Shown here: positions 33,744 through 41,499 of the stretch, in pieces
How the letters are laid out: every line of letters starts with the position of its first letter
Position numbering within the stretch: the first letter of the stretch is position 1
From: Streptomyces sp. B3I8
GTDB lineage: Bacteria > Actinomycetota > Actinomycetes > Streptomycetales > Streptomycetaceae
NCBI RefSeq assembly: GCF_030816915.1
Contig: NZ_JAUSYN010000002.1
Span: forward strand, 4,787,501-4,851,500
Direction: 5' to 3'
Length of the DNA: 64,000 nucleotides
The notes under the pieces: generated by a model
Told to the model about the DNA's origin: nothing
The model's input: the letters and a program-made list of their open reading frames with translations, nothing else
Database searches by the model: none
Program-made: the position numbers and the translations under genes

Positions 33744-33938
33744 GTGCTGGTGTCCATGTCCGCCGTGCTGCTGCTCGGACTGCTGATCTGGTTCCTCCTG
33801 CGCATCCGCTACCTGCGGTGGGCCGACGCGCTGATCTGCGGAACCTTCGGCTTCCTGCTCTCCCGAACCGTGGCTGCGCCGTTCGTCCAAACGCTCCTCG
33901 ACGGCGTGAACGGCTTCCTCGGCCAACTCCGCTTCTGA
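33744..33938 (+). CDS. Small hydrophobic AICE protein (Spd-like)
   Basis: The product has 64 residues, with a strong N-terminal membrane helix (MSAVLLLGLLIWFLLRI) followed by RYLRWADALICGTFGFLLSR and an amphipathic end. GTG 33744 follows GAGAGGGG. Small hydrophobic proteins in this position are called Spd (spread) proteins in pSAM2-like elements and act in spreading of the element inside the recipient mycelium; assignment here rests on position and hydropathy only. Confidence 0.6.
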   Translation: MLVSMSAVLLLGLLIWFLLRIRYLRWADALICGTFGFLLSRTVAAPFVQTLLDGVNGFLGQLRF

Positions 33939-33997
33939 ACGAACCGAGCGCACTGAACACACCGAACGCGCTCACTGACCCGAGAAGGGGACTTCCT

Positions 33998-34288
33998 GTG
34001 TCCGACTACGTCATCCGCTCCGGTGACCGCGCCGCTTTCCTGGCCGGCCTGCGGGAGCTGGTCGACTTCCTGACCGCCAACCCGGCCGTCGTCGTACCGC
34101 GTCATGCCTCCGTCATCGTCCTGGTGAACGCCTCCGACTCCGCCGCTCGCCGGGCCGGGGTGGAGTCCGTCGCCGCTCCGCTCGGTGTGCCGGCGGAGGA
34201 CATCGGCTTGGGCTACTTCGACGCGCGCCGCGACTTCGGACCGATCTCGTACGGCGCGGTCGGAGTGCCGCCCGAGGAGCGGCAGTGA
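33998..34288 (+). CDS. Hypothetical AICE protein
   Basis: The product has 96 residues. It begins SDYVIRSGDRAAFLAGLREL and contains VVVPRHASVIVLVNASDSAA and VPAEDIGLGYFDARRDFGPI, a compact alpha/beta pattern without catalytic motif. GTG 33998 has GAAGGGG eight bases upstream. It is in the same operon as the translocase. I do not recognise a named family. Confidence 0.6.
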   Translation: MSDYVIRSGDRAAFLAGLRELVDFLTANPAVVVPRHASVIVLVNASDSAARRAGVESVAAPLGVPAEDIGLGYFDARRDFGPISYGAVGVPPEERQ

Positions 34289-34392
34289 TCGCCCGTACGA
34301 CGGGTTCCCGACGGGGCGCGAAGTCGCCAAACCCGACCCCGTCAGGAACCCACTCCATCCGCCACATGAGCAGTGAAAGGAGCACTCACACT

Positions 34393-34653
34393 TTGTCCAC
34401 CGCGCCTCATTCGCGCAAATCCCCGCTGCCGGACTGCGATCTCCGGCAGCGCGACGCGCAGGTCTCTACCTGCGACGGACGGGAACAGATCGTCCTCGTC
34501 GGCCTCGACGGAGCCGAGCAGCGGCTGTGCCCCGCGCACGCCGCCGCCCTCTGGCTCACGGACCCGACGCTCCGCTTCAGCGCCAAGACCCGGCCGGAGG
34601 GCATCTCGGCCGTGATGGGGCAGGCGTTCGGGGGCGGGGGTGGTCGCCGATGA
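34393..34653 (+). CDS. Hypothetical AICE protein with a Cys/His cluster
   Basis: The product has 86 residues from TTG 34393, which is preceded by AAGGAG; ATG 34366 is in frame but has no ribosome binding site. Cysteines and histidines are arranged as C-D-L-R-Q-R-D, S-T-C-D-G-R-E and R-L-C-P-A-H, possibly a small zinc ribbon. The stop overlaps the start of the rep gene (ATGA). Position suggests a role in replication or transfer, but no function is known to me. Confidence 0.55.
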   Translation: MSTAPHSRKSPLPDCDLRQRDAQVSTCDGREQIVLVGLDGAEQRLCPAHAAALWLTDPTLRFSAKTRPEGISAVMGQAFGGGGGRR

Positions 34654-36027
34654 CCACCGCCCTTCCGAAAAGCGCTGCTGCTCTCGTCGCCAGGGCGTCG
34701 GCGCCGGAGTTCACGGCCTGGCGGCGGAACATCGTCCGCCTCGGCGGCTGCACCAATCCGATTCACCTGGTCGGCGCGGCCACCGTCTACGACACGACGA
34801 CCGGCGCGGCCCTGCTCTCGTACGGGTCGGACGTCTACGGCGGTCGCCTGCTCACCGCTTGCGGTAACCGGCGGGCGACGGTGTGCCCGGCCTGCTCGGG
34901 CCTGTACCGGGCGGATACCTATCAACTCGTACGGGCCGGGCTGGTCGGCGGCAAAGAAGTACCGGAAGCGGTGGGAGGTCACCCGCGGGTGTTCGCCACG
35001 CTGACCGCTCCCGGGTTCGGGCCCGGTCCATACCCGCCGGGAACGGGAGGACGGGCGCGTACGGGCCTGTCGCCCCCGGCGGGCGGGGGAGTGCTGCCCT
35101 CACGGGCGGCCGGCCGGATGCCGCGAGCGTCACCCGGCGGATGATCTCCGCCTCGGCGAACCGCTCTGCCCGCGCTGCTACGACTACGCGGGGGCTGTGC
35201 TGTGGCATGCGTTCGCCGGTCGGCTCTGGCACCGGTTCGGGTTGGAACTGCGCCGGGAGGTCGCCCGGCGAGCCGGGGTGCCGCGTACGGAGTTCGGGGA
35301 GGTCGCCCGACTCTCGTACGCGAAGGTCGCCGAGTACCAGCGGCGGGGCCTGGTCCACTTCCACGCCGTGATCCGCCTCGACGGACCGGACGGGCCCGAC
35401 TCGACTCCGCCCGGCTGGGCGACTGTGCCGCTGCTGGTGGATGCGGTGCGGTCGGTGGTCGGTCGGGTGCGGCTGACCGCCCCGGGGGTGGACGTGGTCG
35501 GCCCGCGGGTGCTGCGCTTCGGCTCGCAGGTTGACGTGCGTCCGGTCACCTCGAATGAGAGGGAAGCGGGGGAGCGGCGTCCTGGCTCCGCGGCGGCAGT
35601 GGCGGGATACATCGCCAAGTACGCCACCAAGGGGGCTGAGAGCGCCGGTGCGGTGGACGGGCGCATTCACGATGCGCGGGAGATGGTCATGTTGCCCGTG
35701 CGGGCGCACGTGCTGCGCATGATCGGCACGTGTTGGTGGCTCGGCGGGCTGCCGGAGTTCGCGCCGCTCGGGCTGCGTCGGTGGGCGCACATGCTCGGGT
35801 ACGGCGGCCACTTCTCCAGCAAGTCACGCCGGTACTCGACCACGTTGACCGCACTGCGGCAGGCCCGTGCCGACCACCGTGCGGAGCAACAGCGGGCCTC
35901 CTTCGGCCTGGCCGACCGCTCGACGGTCACGATCGGGCAGTGGCGCTACGCGGGGCGCGGCTACTCGCCGGAAGCGGCGCTCCTGGCTGCCTCCGTGCGG
36001 GCGGGAGGTGCTCTCCATGGCGCGTGA
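34650..36027 (+). pseudogene. RepSA-like replication initiator, frameshifted
   Basis: Frame 0 encodes FTAWRRNIVRLGGCTNPIHL, ACGNRRATVCPACSGLYRAD, RAGLVGGKEV and VFATLTAPGFGP, the N-terminal half of pSAM2-type RepSA. It then runs into nonsense and stops at 35144. The +1 frame carries on without a gap: RVRACRPRR, CPHGRPAGCRERHPADDLRL, GEPLCPRCYDYAGAVLWHAF, RRGLVHFHAVIRLDG (the rolling-circle H-x-H) and SAAAVAGYIAKYATKG with the catalytic-Tyr region, to the stop at 36025-36027. Deleting one base in the CCC at 35022-35024 restores ~458 residues. As written no functional initiator is made, so the element should not replicate on its own. Confidence 0.85.
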
Positions 36028-36226
36028 CGCTCGTACGCGGTCGGCCGAACTGCTCACCGTGCGGCAGGTCCTCGACGAACTGGGTGGCATCTCCCGGCGC
36101 ACCTTCTACCGCTGGCGGGAACTGCGCCGTGCCCCGGCCTGCATCCGGCTGCCGAACGGGGAGCTGAGGGTCCGGCGGGACGTGCTCAACGACTGGTTGG
36201 AAGAACGGGCGGAGGGGGCGTCGTGA
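36017..36226 (+). CDS. xis: Excisionase (Xis), MerR-like helix-turn-helix
   Basis: The product has 69 residues. ELLTVRQVLDELGGISRRTF then YRWRELRRAPACIRLPNGEL and RRDVLNDWLEER form the winged helix of AICE excisionases. The ATG lies inside the end of rep (11-bp overlap) and the stop overlaps the integrase GTG, so rep, xis and int are one translationally coupled unit as in pSAM2. With integrase it would direct excision between the 45-bp repeats. It appears intact. Confidence 0.85.
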   Translation: MARDARTRSAELLTVRQVLDELGGISRRTFYRWRELRRAPACIRLPNGELRVRRDVLNDWLEERAEGAS

Positions 36227-37608
36227 AGTCCTACAAGGCTTCCGTCTGGAAGCTGTCCCTCAACAAGAGCACCAAGAAACCGACCTACCTCGTGCGCTGG
36301 GTGGTCGACGGGCAGACGTTCAGCGAGTCGTACAAGACCAAGACACTGGCCGACCGGTTCCGCGCCAAGCTGGTGCGGGCGCTCGACAAGGGTGAGCCGT
36401 TCGACACGGTCACGGGTCTGCCCGACTCGCTGCGCGGCGGCAAAGCTGCTCTGTCGTTCCTGGACCTGGCGGTGAAGTACGTGGATGCCCGGTGGGCTGA
36501 GGCGTCGGCCAAGCAGCGGGACAGCATGACCGATGCGCTGGCGACGGTGGTCCCCGTTCTGGTCAAACCAGGGCGGGGGCGGCCTGCCCCGGAGATGCTG
36601 CGGCGGGCGCTGCGGTCATACGTCCTGCCGGTTCCCCGTCGGGAGCGGGAACGGCCGGAGGAAATCGCGGCGGCGGTGCGCTGGATTGAAAAGGCGTCCC
36701 TGCCCGTGGCGGAGCTGCAAGAGATCGCCCGTGCACATGAGGTGATCGACGCGCTGAGCCGGCGCCTCGACGGCAAACCGGCAGCGACGCAGACGTACCG
36801 GCGGCGCCGCGCGGTGGTCTTCAACGCACTCGAATACGCCGTGGAGCTGGAACATCTGCCCTCCAACCCGCTGAGCCGGGTCCGGCGCAAGCGCGGCAAG
36901 AGGGCGGTGCAGGAAGTCGACCGCCGGGTGGTCGTGAATCCTCGGCAGGCACGGGAGTTGCTGACCGCGCTCACGTACGTGGGCGGCTACGACCGGGCCA
37001 GTGGCCGACGGCTGCGGGCGTTCTTCGGGTGCCTGTACTACGCGGCCATGAGGCCGGGGGAAGCACTGGGGCTTCGCCGATTCGACTGCGTGCTTCCGGA
37101 TTCCGGCTGGGGCCGTATCGAACTGGCGGAGACCCGTCCCACTGCTGGGAAGGCATGGACGGACTCCGGGGAAGCACACGACCGGCGGGGCCTGAAGCAG
37201 CGGGCCCACGGGGAAGTGCGCGTCGTGCCGATCCCGCCTCCGCTGGTCCGGCTGCTCCGCGAGCACCTGGTGGAGTTCGGTACAGCGGAGGACGGCCGAC
37301 TGTTCTCCAGCGAGCGGGGCAACGTGATCGCGGCCTCGTCGTACTCCCGGGCCTGGAAGCAGGCTCGGGAACTGGCCCTCCTCCCGCACCAAGTGACCTC
37401 GGTCCTGGCCTTCCGGCCGTACGACCTCCGTCACGCGGGCGTCTCCCAGTGGCTCAACTCCGGCGTACCCGCCCCGGAGGTCGCCGCTCGCGCGGGGCAC
37501 TCGGTGGACGTCCTGTTGAAGATCTACGCCAAGTGCATCGACGGCCAGGAGAACGAGATGAACGACCGGATCATGCGAGGGCTGGGGGAGGTGGGCCCCA
37601 CCAACTGA
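36223..37608 (+). CDS. int: Tyrosine-recombinase integrase of the AICE
   Basis: The product has 461 residues. An N-terminal arm-binding region (KASVWKLSLNKSTKKPTYLV) and a SAM-like core-binding domain with inserts (~75-225) precede the catalytic domain. Catalytic residues seen are R277 (AAMRPGEALGLRR), R403-H404 (PYDLRHAGVSQWL), H426 (ARAGHSVDVL) and Y435 (KIYAKC). The first His of the usual H-x-x-R is Tyr here, which is tolerated in the family. The GTG start overlaps the xis stop. The gene ends 250 bp from the intact tRNA-Arg whose 3' half is the attachment site. Two hairpins follow it. Confidence 0.92.
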   Translation: MKSYKASVWKLSLNKSTKKPTYLVRWVVDGQTFSESYKTKTLADRFRAKLVRALDKGEPFDTVTGLPDSLRGGKAALSFLDLAVKYVDARWAEASAKQRDSMTDALATVVPVLVKPGRGRPAPEMLRRALRSYVLPVPRRERERPEEIAAAVRWIEKASLPVAELQEIARAHEVIDALSRRLDGKPAATQTYRRRRAVVFNALEYAVELEHLPSNPLSRVRRKRGKRAVQEVDRRVVVNPRQARELLTALTYVGGYDRASGRRLRAFFGCLYYAAMRPGEALGLRRFDCVLPDSGWGRIELAETRPTAGKAWTDSGEAHDRRGLKQRAHGEVRVVPIPPPLVRLLREHLVEFGTAEDGRLFSSERGNVIAASSYSRAWKQARELALLPHQVTSVLAFRPYDLRHAGVSQWLNSGVPAPEVAARAGHSVDVLLKIYAKCIDGQENEMNDRIMRGLGEVGPTN

Positions 37609-37631
37609 CACCCGACCATGACGAACCGACG

Positions 37632-37663
37632 GAAGCCCCGGACTGCGAAACGTCCGGGGCTTC
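37632..37663 (+). terminator. Integrase terminator
   Basis: Perfect 12-bp stem, GAAGCCCCGGAC (37632-37643) with its complement at 37652-37663 and an 8-nt loop, 24 bp after the int stop codon. Confidence 0.8.
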
Positions 37664-37801
37664 GGCCTGTCCGCAGGACTACACTCAGGGGTCGGCGAAA
37701 CGCCCGCTGACCTGCCGCGAAGCCTCCCAAGATCAACACGCTATTACAACGTGATCACTGGCAAACGGCTGCTTCTGGCGGCACTCCCCTGCACATACGA
37801 C

Positions 37802-37841
37802 AAGACCCCGCACTCAGCGAACTCGCTGATGGCGGGGTCTT
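37802..37841. terminator. Bidirectional terminator beside the right attachment site
   Basis: AAGACCCCGC (37802-37811) pairs with 37832-37841, enclosing a second short stem. It is read from both sides and protects the element from tRNA-side transcription. Confidence 0.7.
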
Positions 37842-37858
37842 TAGGCACCTAATCAAAG

Positions 37859-37903
37859 GTGCCCCCGGCAGGATTCGAACCTGCGCACACGGCTCCGGAG
37901 GCC
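37859..37903 (-). repeat. Right attachment site (attR), 45-bp direct repeat
   Basis: Identical to 19963-20007. It covers one base beyond the tRNA, the acceptor 3' strand, the T arm, the variable loop and the anticodon arm through the anticodon loop. Confidence 0.95.
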
Positions 37904-37931
37904 GTTGCTCTATCCCCTGAGCTACGGGGGC
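37860..37931 (-). tRNA. tRNA-Arg (anticodon CCG)
   Basis: On the minus strand the 72-nt gene folds as a complete cloverleaf. The acceptor stem is GCCCCCG/CGGGGGC with discriminator A, the D arm is GCTC/GAGC, the anticodon stem is ACGGC/GCCGT with loop CTCCGGA (anticodon CCG), and the T arm is GCAGG-TTCGAAT-CCTGC. The 3' CCA is not encoded, as is usual in Streptomyces. It reads codon CGG and stays intact after integration because the AICE supplied the 3' half. Confidence 0.97.
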
Positions 37932-38107
37932 GTGTCGGTCGCGTTCGGTGTTGCTCGCGGCGACGGGTAGAACACTACCAGCTCCTCCGCGGTGGTCATG
38001 AACGGGTTTTGATGTTGATGTGTCGAGGCCGAGGTCCCCTCGCGTCGGGGCAGCGGTGGCCGTCGGAGGGGAGGGTTCGCCCTCCCGATGCGACCGGTCG
38101 GCCCCAG

Positions 38108-38221
38108 TGCGAGACGGCGTCCGCCGTGCGAGAGGACATCCGCCGTGCGAGAAGGCGTCCGCTGCGTGAGAAGGCGTCCGCCGTGCGAGAAGGCGTCCGC
38201 CGTGCGGGAGGACGTCTGTCG
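38108..38221. repeat. 19-bp tandem repeat, six units
   Basis: Units start at 38108, 38127, 38146, 38165, 38184 and 38203, with consensus TGCGAGAAGGCGTCCGCCG. They lie in the 390-bp gap (37932-38321) between the tRNA and the response-regulator gene. The rest of that gap shows nothing I can name beyond the promoter expected for the next gene. Confidence 0.9.
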
Positions 38222-38321
38222 ACTCTGCCTCCTACCCCCTCCCGGGGCCTCCCGCCCCCCTCCCGGGGCAGAAGTCGGGAAAACCCGGACGGCGCGGCGC
38301 GTCTCGACCTACTCTCGAGTT

Positions 38322-38789
38322 GTGCCAGGCGCGTCCGGCCGGGTTCTTGTTGTGGACGACAACAAGGTCATCCGGCAGCTGATCAGGGTCAACCTCGAGC
38401 TGGAGGGCATCGAGGTCGTGACCGCGGCCGATGGTGTCGAGTGTCTGGATGTCGTGCATCGGGTGCGGCCCGACGTCGTGACCCTCGATGTCGTCATGCC
38501 CAGACTGGACGGGCTGCGGACCGCGGCCCGGCTGCGTGCCGACCCACGTACGCGTGATCTTCCGCTCGCCGTCATCAGTGCCTGTTCGCAGTACGAGGTG
38601 GAGAGTGGGCTCGACGTCGGGGTCGATGCCTTTCTTGCCAAGCCGTTCGATCCGGCCGACCTCGTGAGGGTCGTGCGGGAGTTGTTGGAGCGGCGGCGGG
38701 GGAGTGTCGCCGAGGGGGCCGGCTCCGAGGTCGGGCAGTCAGGGCCGACCGGGCAGGCCGGGCGGGCCGAAGTGTGGCCCAGTTCCTGA
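38322..38789 (+). CDS. Single-domain response regulator
   Basis: The product has 155 residues: one receiver domain plus a disordered tail. RVLVVDDNKVIRQLI holds the acidic pair, DVVTLDVVMPRLDGL the phospho-accepting Asp, AVISACSQYE replaces the usual Ser/Thr switch region, and DAFLAKPFDPADLV the conserved Lys. No output domain is present, so it must act by protein contact or as a phosphate sink. GTG 38322 has almost no Shine-Dalgarno. No histidine kinase gene is adjacent. It precedes nrtL, a core gene pair in Streptomyces as far as I recall. Confidence 0.8.
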   Translation: MPGASGRVLVVDDNKVIRQLIRVNLELEGIEVVTAADGVECLDVVHRVRPDVVTLDVVMPRLDGLRTAARLRADPRTRDLPLAVISACSQYEVESGLDVGVDAFLAKPFDPADLVRVVRELLERRRGSVAEGAGSEVGQSGPTGQAGRAEVWPSS

Positions 38790-38884
38790 GCTCTCCCACA
38801 CATGGGCGTGGCCCCCGTCCACATCCCGATATCCCCGCCCCCTCGGCTCGCCTTCGCACCCCCCTCCTCGCCTACGCTTGTCCC

Positions 38885-39865
38885 GTGACCCCCGTCGAGC
38901 TCTCCCGTACCGTGCTGTGCGCGGTGCGGTCCGCTGTCGAGGACGGGGAGCTCGACGTGGCCGTGCCCGCACGTGCCGTCGTCACGCCTCCGGGGCCCGG
39001 GGGGTCGGGGCACTACGCCACCAACATCGCCCTCCAGCTTGCTCGGGAGGCGGGGCGGCCGCCCCTGGACGTCGCCGAGACACTGCGGTCCCGGCTCTGC
39101 CGGGCCGACGGTGTCGCCGACGTCGTCGTCAGCGGACCGGGGTTTCTCAACGTCCGCCTCGCCGAGGATCTCGCCACCTCCGCCCTCGTGCGGCGGATCC
39201 GCGCGGACGGGGAGCGGTACGGGTACTCCGACGAACTCGCCGGGGAAGAGCCCGTAGCGCTCCGCATCCCCTACGACATCCGCGCCGAAGTCGTCGCCGA
39301 CGCGCTCGTGCGGATCGTCGGCAGTCAGGGTGGGCGGGTCGAGGTCGAGCACGGGGAGCCGGTCACGTTGCGGCCCGTGCCCGCCGGGGAGGACCCGACG
39401 CCGCTCGGCGGTGACGCCTCGCGGTGGGCGCTGCTGTATCCCGCCGGGCACGACCGGCCCCGTATCACCGCGGACCACCTCGTGCAGCGCGAGAGCAATC
39501 CGTTGTTCCGGGTGCGTTACGCGTACGCCCGCACGTGCGCCCTCGTGCGCGGGGCCGCGCGGCTGCACCTCACGCCCGAGCCGGGGGACACGGCCGAAAC
39601 GGGGTCGCAGCCCCTGCTGCGCGCGCTCGCCGAGTATCCGCACGCCCTCGGCCGCGCCGCGCACCACCGCGCGCCCGACCGGCTCGCCCGGCACCTCGTC
39701 GTCACCGCCGACGCCTTCCTCGCCGTCCAGCACACCGTGCTGCCGCTGGGCGACGAGAAACCCTCGGCCGCCCACCGCGCCCGGCTCGCCCTCGCCGAAG
39801 CCGCCGGGACGGTGCTGGCCGGCGGCCTGTCCCTGCTCGGCATCAGCGCACCCGCCTATCTCTGA
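38885..39865 (+). CDS. nrtL: ArgS-related anticodon-binding protein NrtL
   Basis: The product has 326 residues. The N-terminal part (TPVELSRTVLCAVRSAVEDG, HYATNIALQLAREAGRPPLD and GPGFLNVRLAED) resembles the arginyl-tRNA synthetase Add1 domain. The C-terminal ~120 residues (NPLFRVRYAYARTCALVRGA then RLALAEAAGTVLAGGLSLLG) form a DALR anticodon-binding domain. The Rossmann catalytic core with HIGH/KMSKS motifs is missing, so it cannot charge tRNA; a tRNA-binding or regulatory role is assumed. GTG 38885 was chosen over the longer frame, whose first residues are intergenic. It lies directly upstream of lysA. Confidence 0.85.
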   Translation: MTPVELSRTVLCAVRSAVEDGELDVAVPARAVVTPPGPGGSGHYATNIALQLAREAGRPPLDVAETLRSRLCRADGVADVVVSGPGFLNVRLAEDLATSALVRRIRADGERYGYSDELAGEEPVALRIPYDIRAEVVADALVRIVGSQGGRVEVEHGEPVTLRPVPAGEDPTPLGGDASRWALLYPAGHDRPRITADHLVQRESNPLFRVRYAYARTCALVRGAARLHLTPEPGDTAETGSQPLLRALAEYPHALGRAAHHRAPDRLARHLVVTADAFLAVQHTVLPLGDEKPSAAHRARLALAEAAGTVLAGGLSLLGISAPAYL

Positions 39866-39924
39866 GGCCACCGGCTCAGCAGAAGAAGCCACAGGCTCAG
39901 TAACAGAGGAGAAAGCTCGCCGTC

Positions 39925-41316
39925 ATGAGTCGTTCCGCACATCCCGCCGGTCCCCGGCACGCCGACGTCCTGCCCGAGGGTCATTACGCCGCTCCGCCCG
40001 TCGATCTCAACGCCCTCGACCCCAAGGTGTGGGCGCAGACCGTCGACCGTGACGCGGACGGCGTCGTCACCGTCGGCGGTGTCGACGTCAACGCGCTCGC
40101 CGCGCAGGTCGGTACGCCGGCGTACGTCCTCGACGAGGAGGACTTCCGCGCCCGCGCGCGCGCCTGGCGCACCGCGTTCGGGCACGACGCCGACGTCTTC
40201 TACGCCGGCAAGGCCTTCCTCTCGCGGGCCGTCGTGCGCTGGCTGGACGAGGAGGGGCTGAACCTCGACGTCTGCTCCGGCGGCGAGCTCGCCACCGCGC
40301 TCTCCGCCGGGCTGGCCGCGGACCGCATCGCCTTCCACGGGAACAACAAGACCCCGGCGGAGATCCGGCGGGCCGTCGAGGCGGGCGTCGGGCGGATCGT
40401 GCTCGACTCCTTCCAGGAGATCGTGCGGGTCGCGCACCTCGCCCGTGAGCTGGGCAGGCGGCAGCGGGTGCAGATCCGGGTGACCGTGGGGGTCGAGGCG
40501 CACACCCACGAGTTCATCGCCACTGCCCACGAGGACCAGAAGTTCGGCATCCCGCTGGCCGACGGGCAGGCCGCCGAGGCCGTGCGGCGGGCGTTGCAGC
40601 TCGACTCGCTGGAACTGATCGGCATCCACTCCCACATCGGGTCGCAGATCTTCGACATGTCCGGGTTCGAGGTCGCCGCCCACCGCGTCGTCGGGCTGCT
40701 CAAGGACGTCCGGGACGAGCACGGGGTCGAACTGCCCGAGATCGATCTCGGGGGCGGGCTCGGCATCGCGTACACCAGTGGCGACGACCCCCGCGAGCCG
40801 CACGAGATCGCCAAGGCGCTCACCGAGATCGTCACCCGCGAGTGCGAGTCCGCGAAGCTGCGCACGCCGCGCATCTCCGTCGAGCCGGGGCGCGCCATCG
40901 TCGGCCCCACCACCTTCACGCTGTACGAGGTCGGCACCGTCAAGGCGCTGGAGGGGCTGCGGACGTACGTCTCCGTCGACGGCGGCATGTCCGACAACAT
41001 CCGTACGGCGCTGTACGACGCCGAGTACAGCGTGGCCCTCGCCTCCCGTACGAGCGACGCCGAGCCGATGCTCGTCCGCGTCGTCGGCAAGCACTGCGAG
41101 AGCGGCGACATCGTGGTCAAGGACGCGTTCCTGCCGGCCGACCTGGCACCCGGTGACCTCATCGCGGTGCCGGCCACCGGCGCCTACTGCCGCTCCATGG
41201 CCAGCAACTACAACCACGCGCTGCGGCCGCCGGTCGTCGCCGTGCGCGACGGCGAGGCGCGGGTCATCGTGCGCCGCGAGAGCGAGGAGGATCTGCTGCG
41301 GCTCGACGTCGGATGA
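39925..41316 (+). CDS. lysA: Diaminopimelate decarboxylase
   Basis: The product has 463 residues. It is a PLP enzyme of fold type III that decarboxylates meso-diaminopimelate to L-lysine in the cytoplasm. Visible are the Schiff-base lysine in [12 protein letters not shown] (K96), the glycine-rich phosphate site [12 protein letters not shown], the [11 protein letters not shown] segment, and the C-terminal catalytic cysteine region [11 protein letters not shown]. Length is normal for the family with a ~35-residue actinobacterial N-terminal extension. A terminator-like hairpin follows, separating it from hom. Confidence 0.95.
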   Translation: MSRSAHPAGPRHADVLPEGHYAAPPVDLNALDPKVWAQTVDRDADGVVTVGGVDVNALAAQVGTPAYVLDEEDFRARARAWRTAFGHDADVFYAGKAFLSRAVVRWLDEEGLNLDVCSGGELATALSAGLAADRIAFHGNNKTPAEIRRAVEAGVGRIVLDSFQEIVRVAHLARELGRRQRVQIRVTVGVEAHTHEFIATAHEDQKFGIPLADGQAAEAVRRALQLDSLELIGIHSHIGSQIFDMSGFEVAAHRVVGLLKDVRDEHGVELPEIDLGGGLGIAYTSGDDPREPHEIAKALTEIVTRECESAKLRTPRISVEPGRAIVGPTTFTLYEVGTVKALEGLRTYVSVDGGMSDNIRTALYDAEYSVALASRTSDAEPMLVRVVGKHCESGDIVVKDAFLPADLAPGDLIAVPATGAYCRSMASNYNHALRPPVVAVRDGEARVIVRRESEEDLLRLDVG

Positions 41317-41347
41317 CTTCACGGGGCGTGAAGCGGCAATGAGGAAC

Positions 41348-41396
41348 GCGGCGGAAGATCGGGAAAGATCGCGGAAGATCTTCTTTCTTCCGCCGC
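41348..41396 (+). terminator. lysA terminator hairpin
   Basis: Perfect 11-bp stem GCGGCGGAAGA (41348-41358) with its complement at 41386-41396; the loop contains further GAAGATC repeats that can pair within themselves. Confidence 0.65.
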
Positions 41397-41414
41397 CATG
41401 ACAATGAAATAGAT

Positions 41415-41463
41415 GTCTCACAATCCGGACCAAGGGCAGGAATTCCGGTCCGGTGCGTGAGAC
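41415..41463 (+). promoter_or_regulatory. Two-step stem-loop in the hom leader
   Basis: GTCTCAC (41415-41421) pairs with 41457-41463, and CCGGACC (41425-41431) pairs with 41447-41453, separated by a symmetric 3-nt internal loop and closed by a 15-nt loop. It ends 37 bases before the chosen hom start, so it is either an operator dyad or a leader RNA structure. Confidence 0.45.
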
Positions 41464-41499
41464 TGGTGGGACCTGGACGGTATGAGGAAACGAGGTCGG

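Larger units (their letters stand above)
19963..37903. mobile_element. Actinomycete integrative and conjugative element (AICE) in tRNA-Arg(CCG)
   Basis: About 17.9 kb bounded by the 45-bp direct repeats at 19963-20007 and 37859-37903. The right end holds integrase, excisionase and a RepSA-like initiator in the order rep-xis-int, overlapping one another. Further left lie the FtsK/TraB-like translocase, small transfer genes and a GntR repressor, which is the pSAM2-type core. The left ~11 kb is cargo with visibly more A/T-ending codons (especially 22.8-29.3 kb), two insertion sequences and defence-like genes. The initiator is frameshifted, so autonomous replication may be lost, while excision genes look intact. 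Confidence 0.92.

Noticed and set aside
38108..38221. CRISPR-like array (six regular units)
   Set aside because: Units are directly adjacent with no unique spacers and no cas genes; it is a simple tandem repeat. The same applies to 44165-44278.
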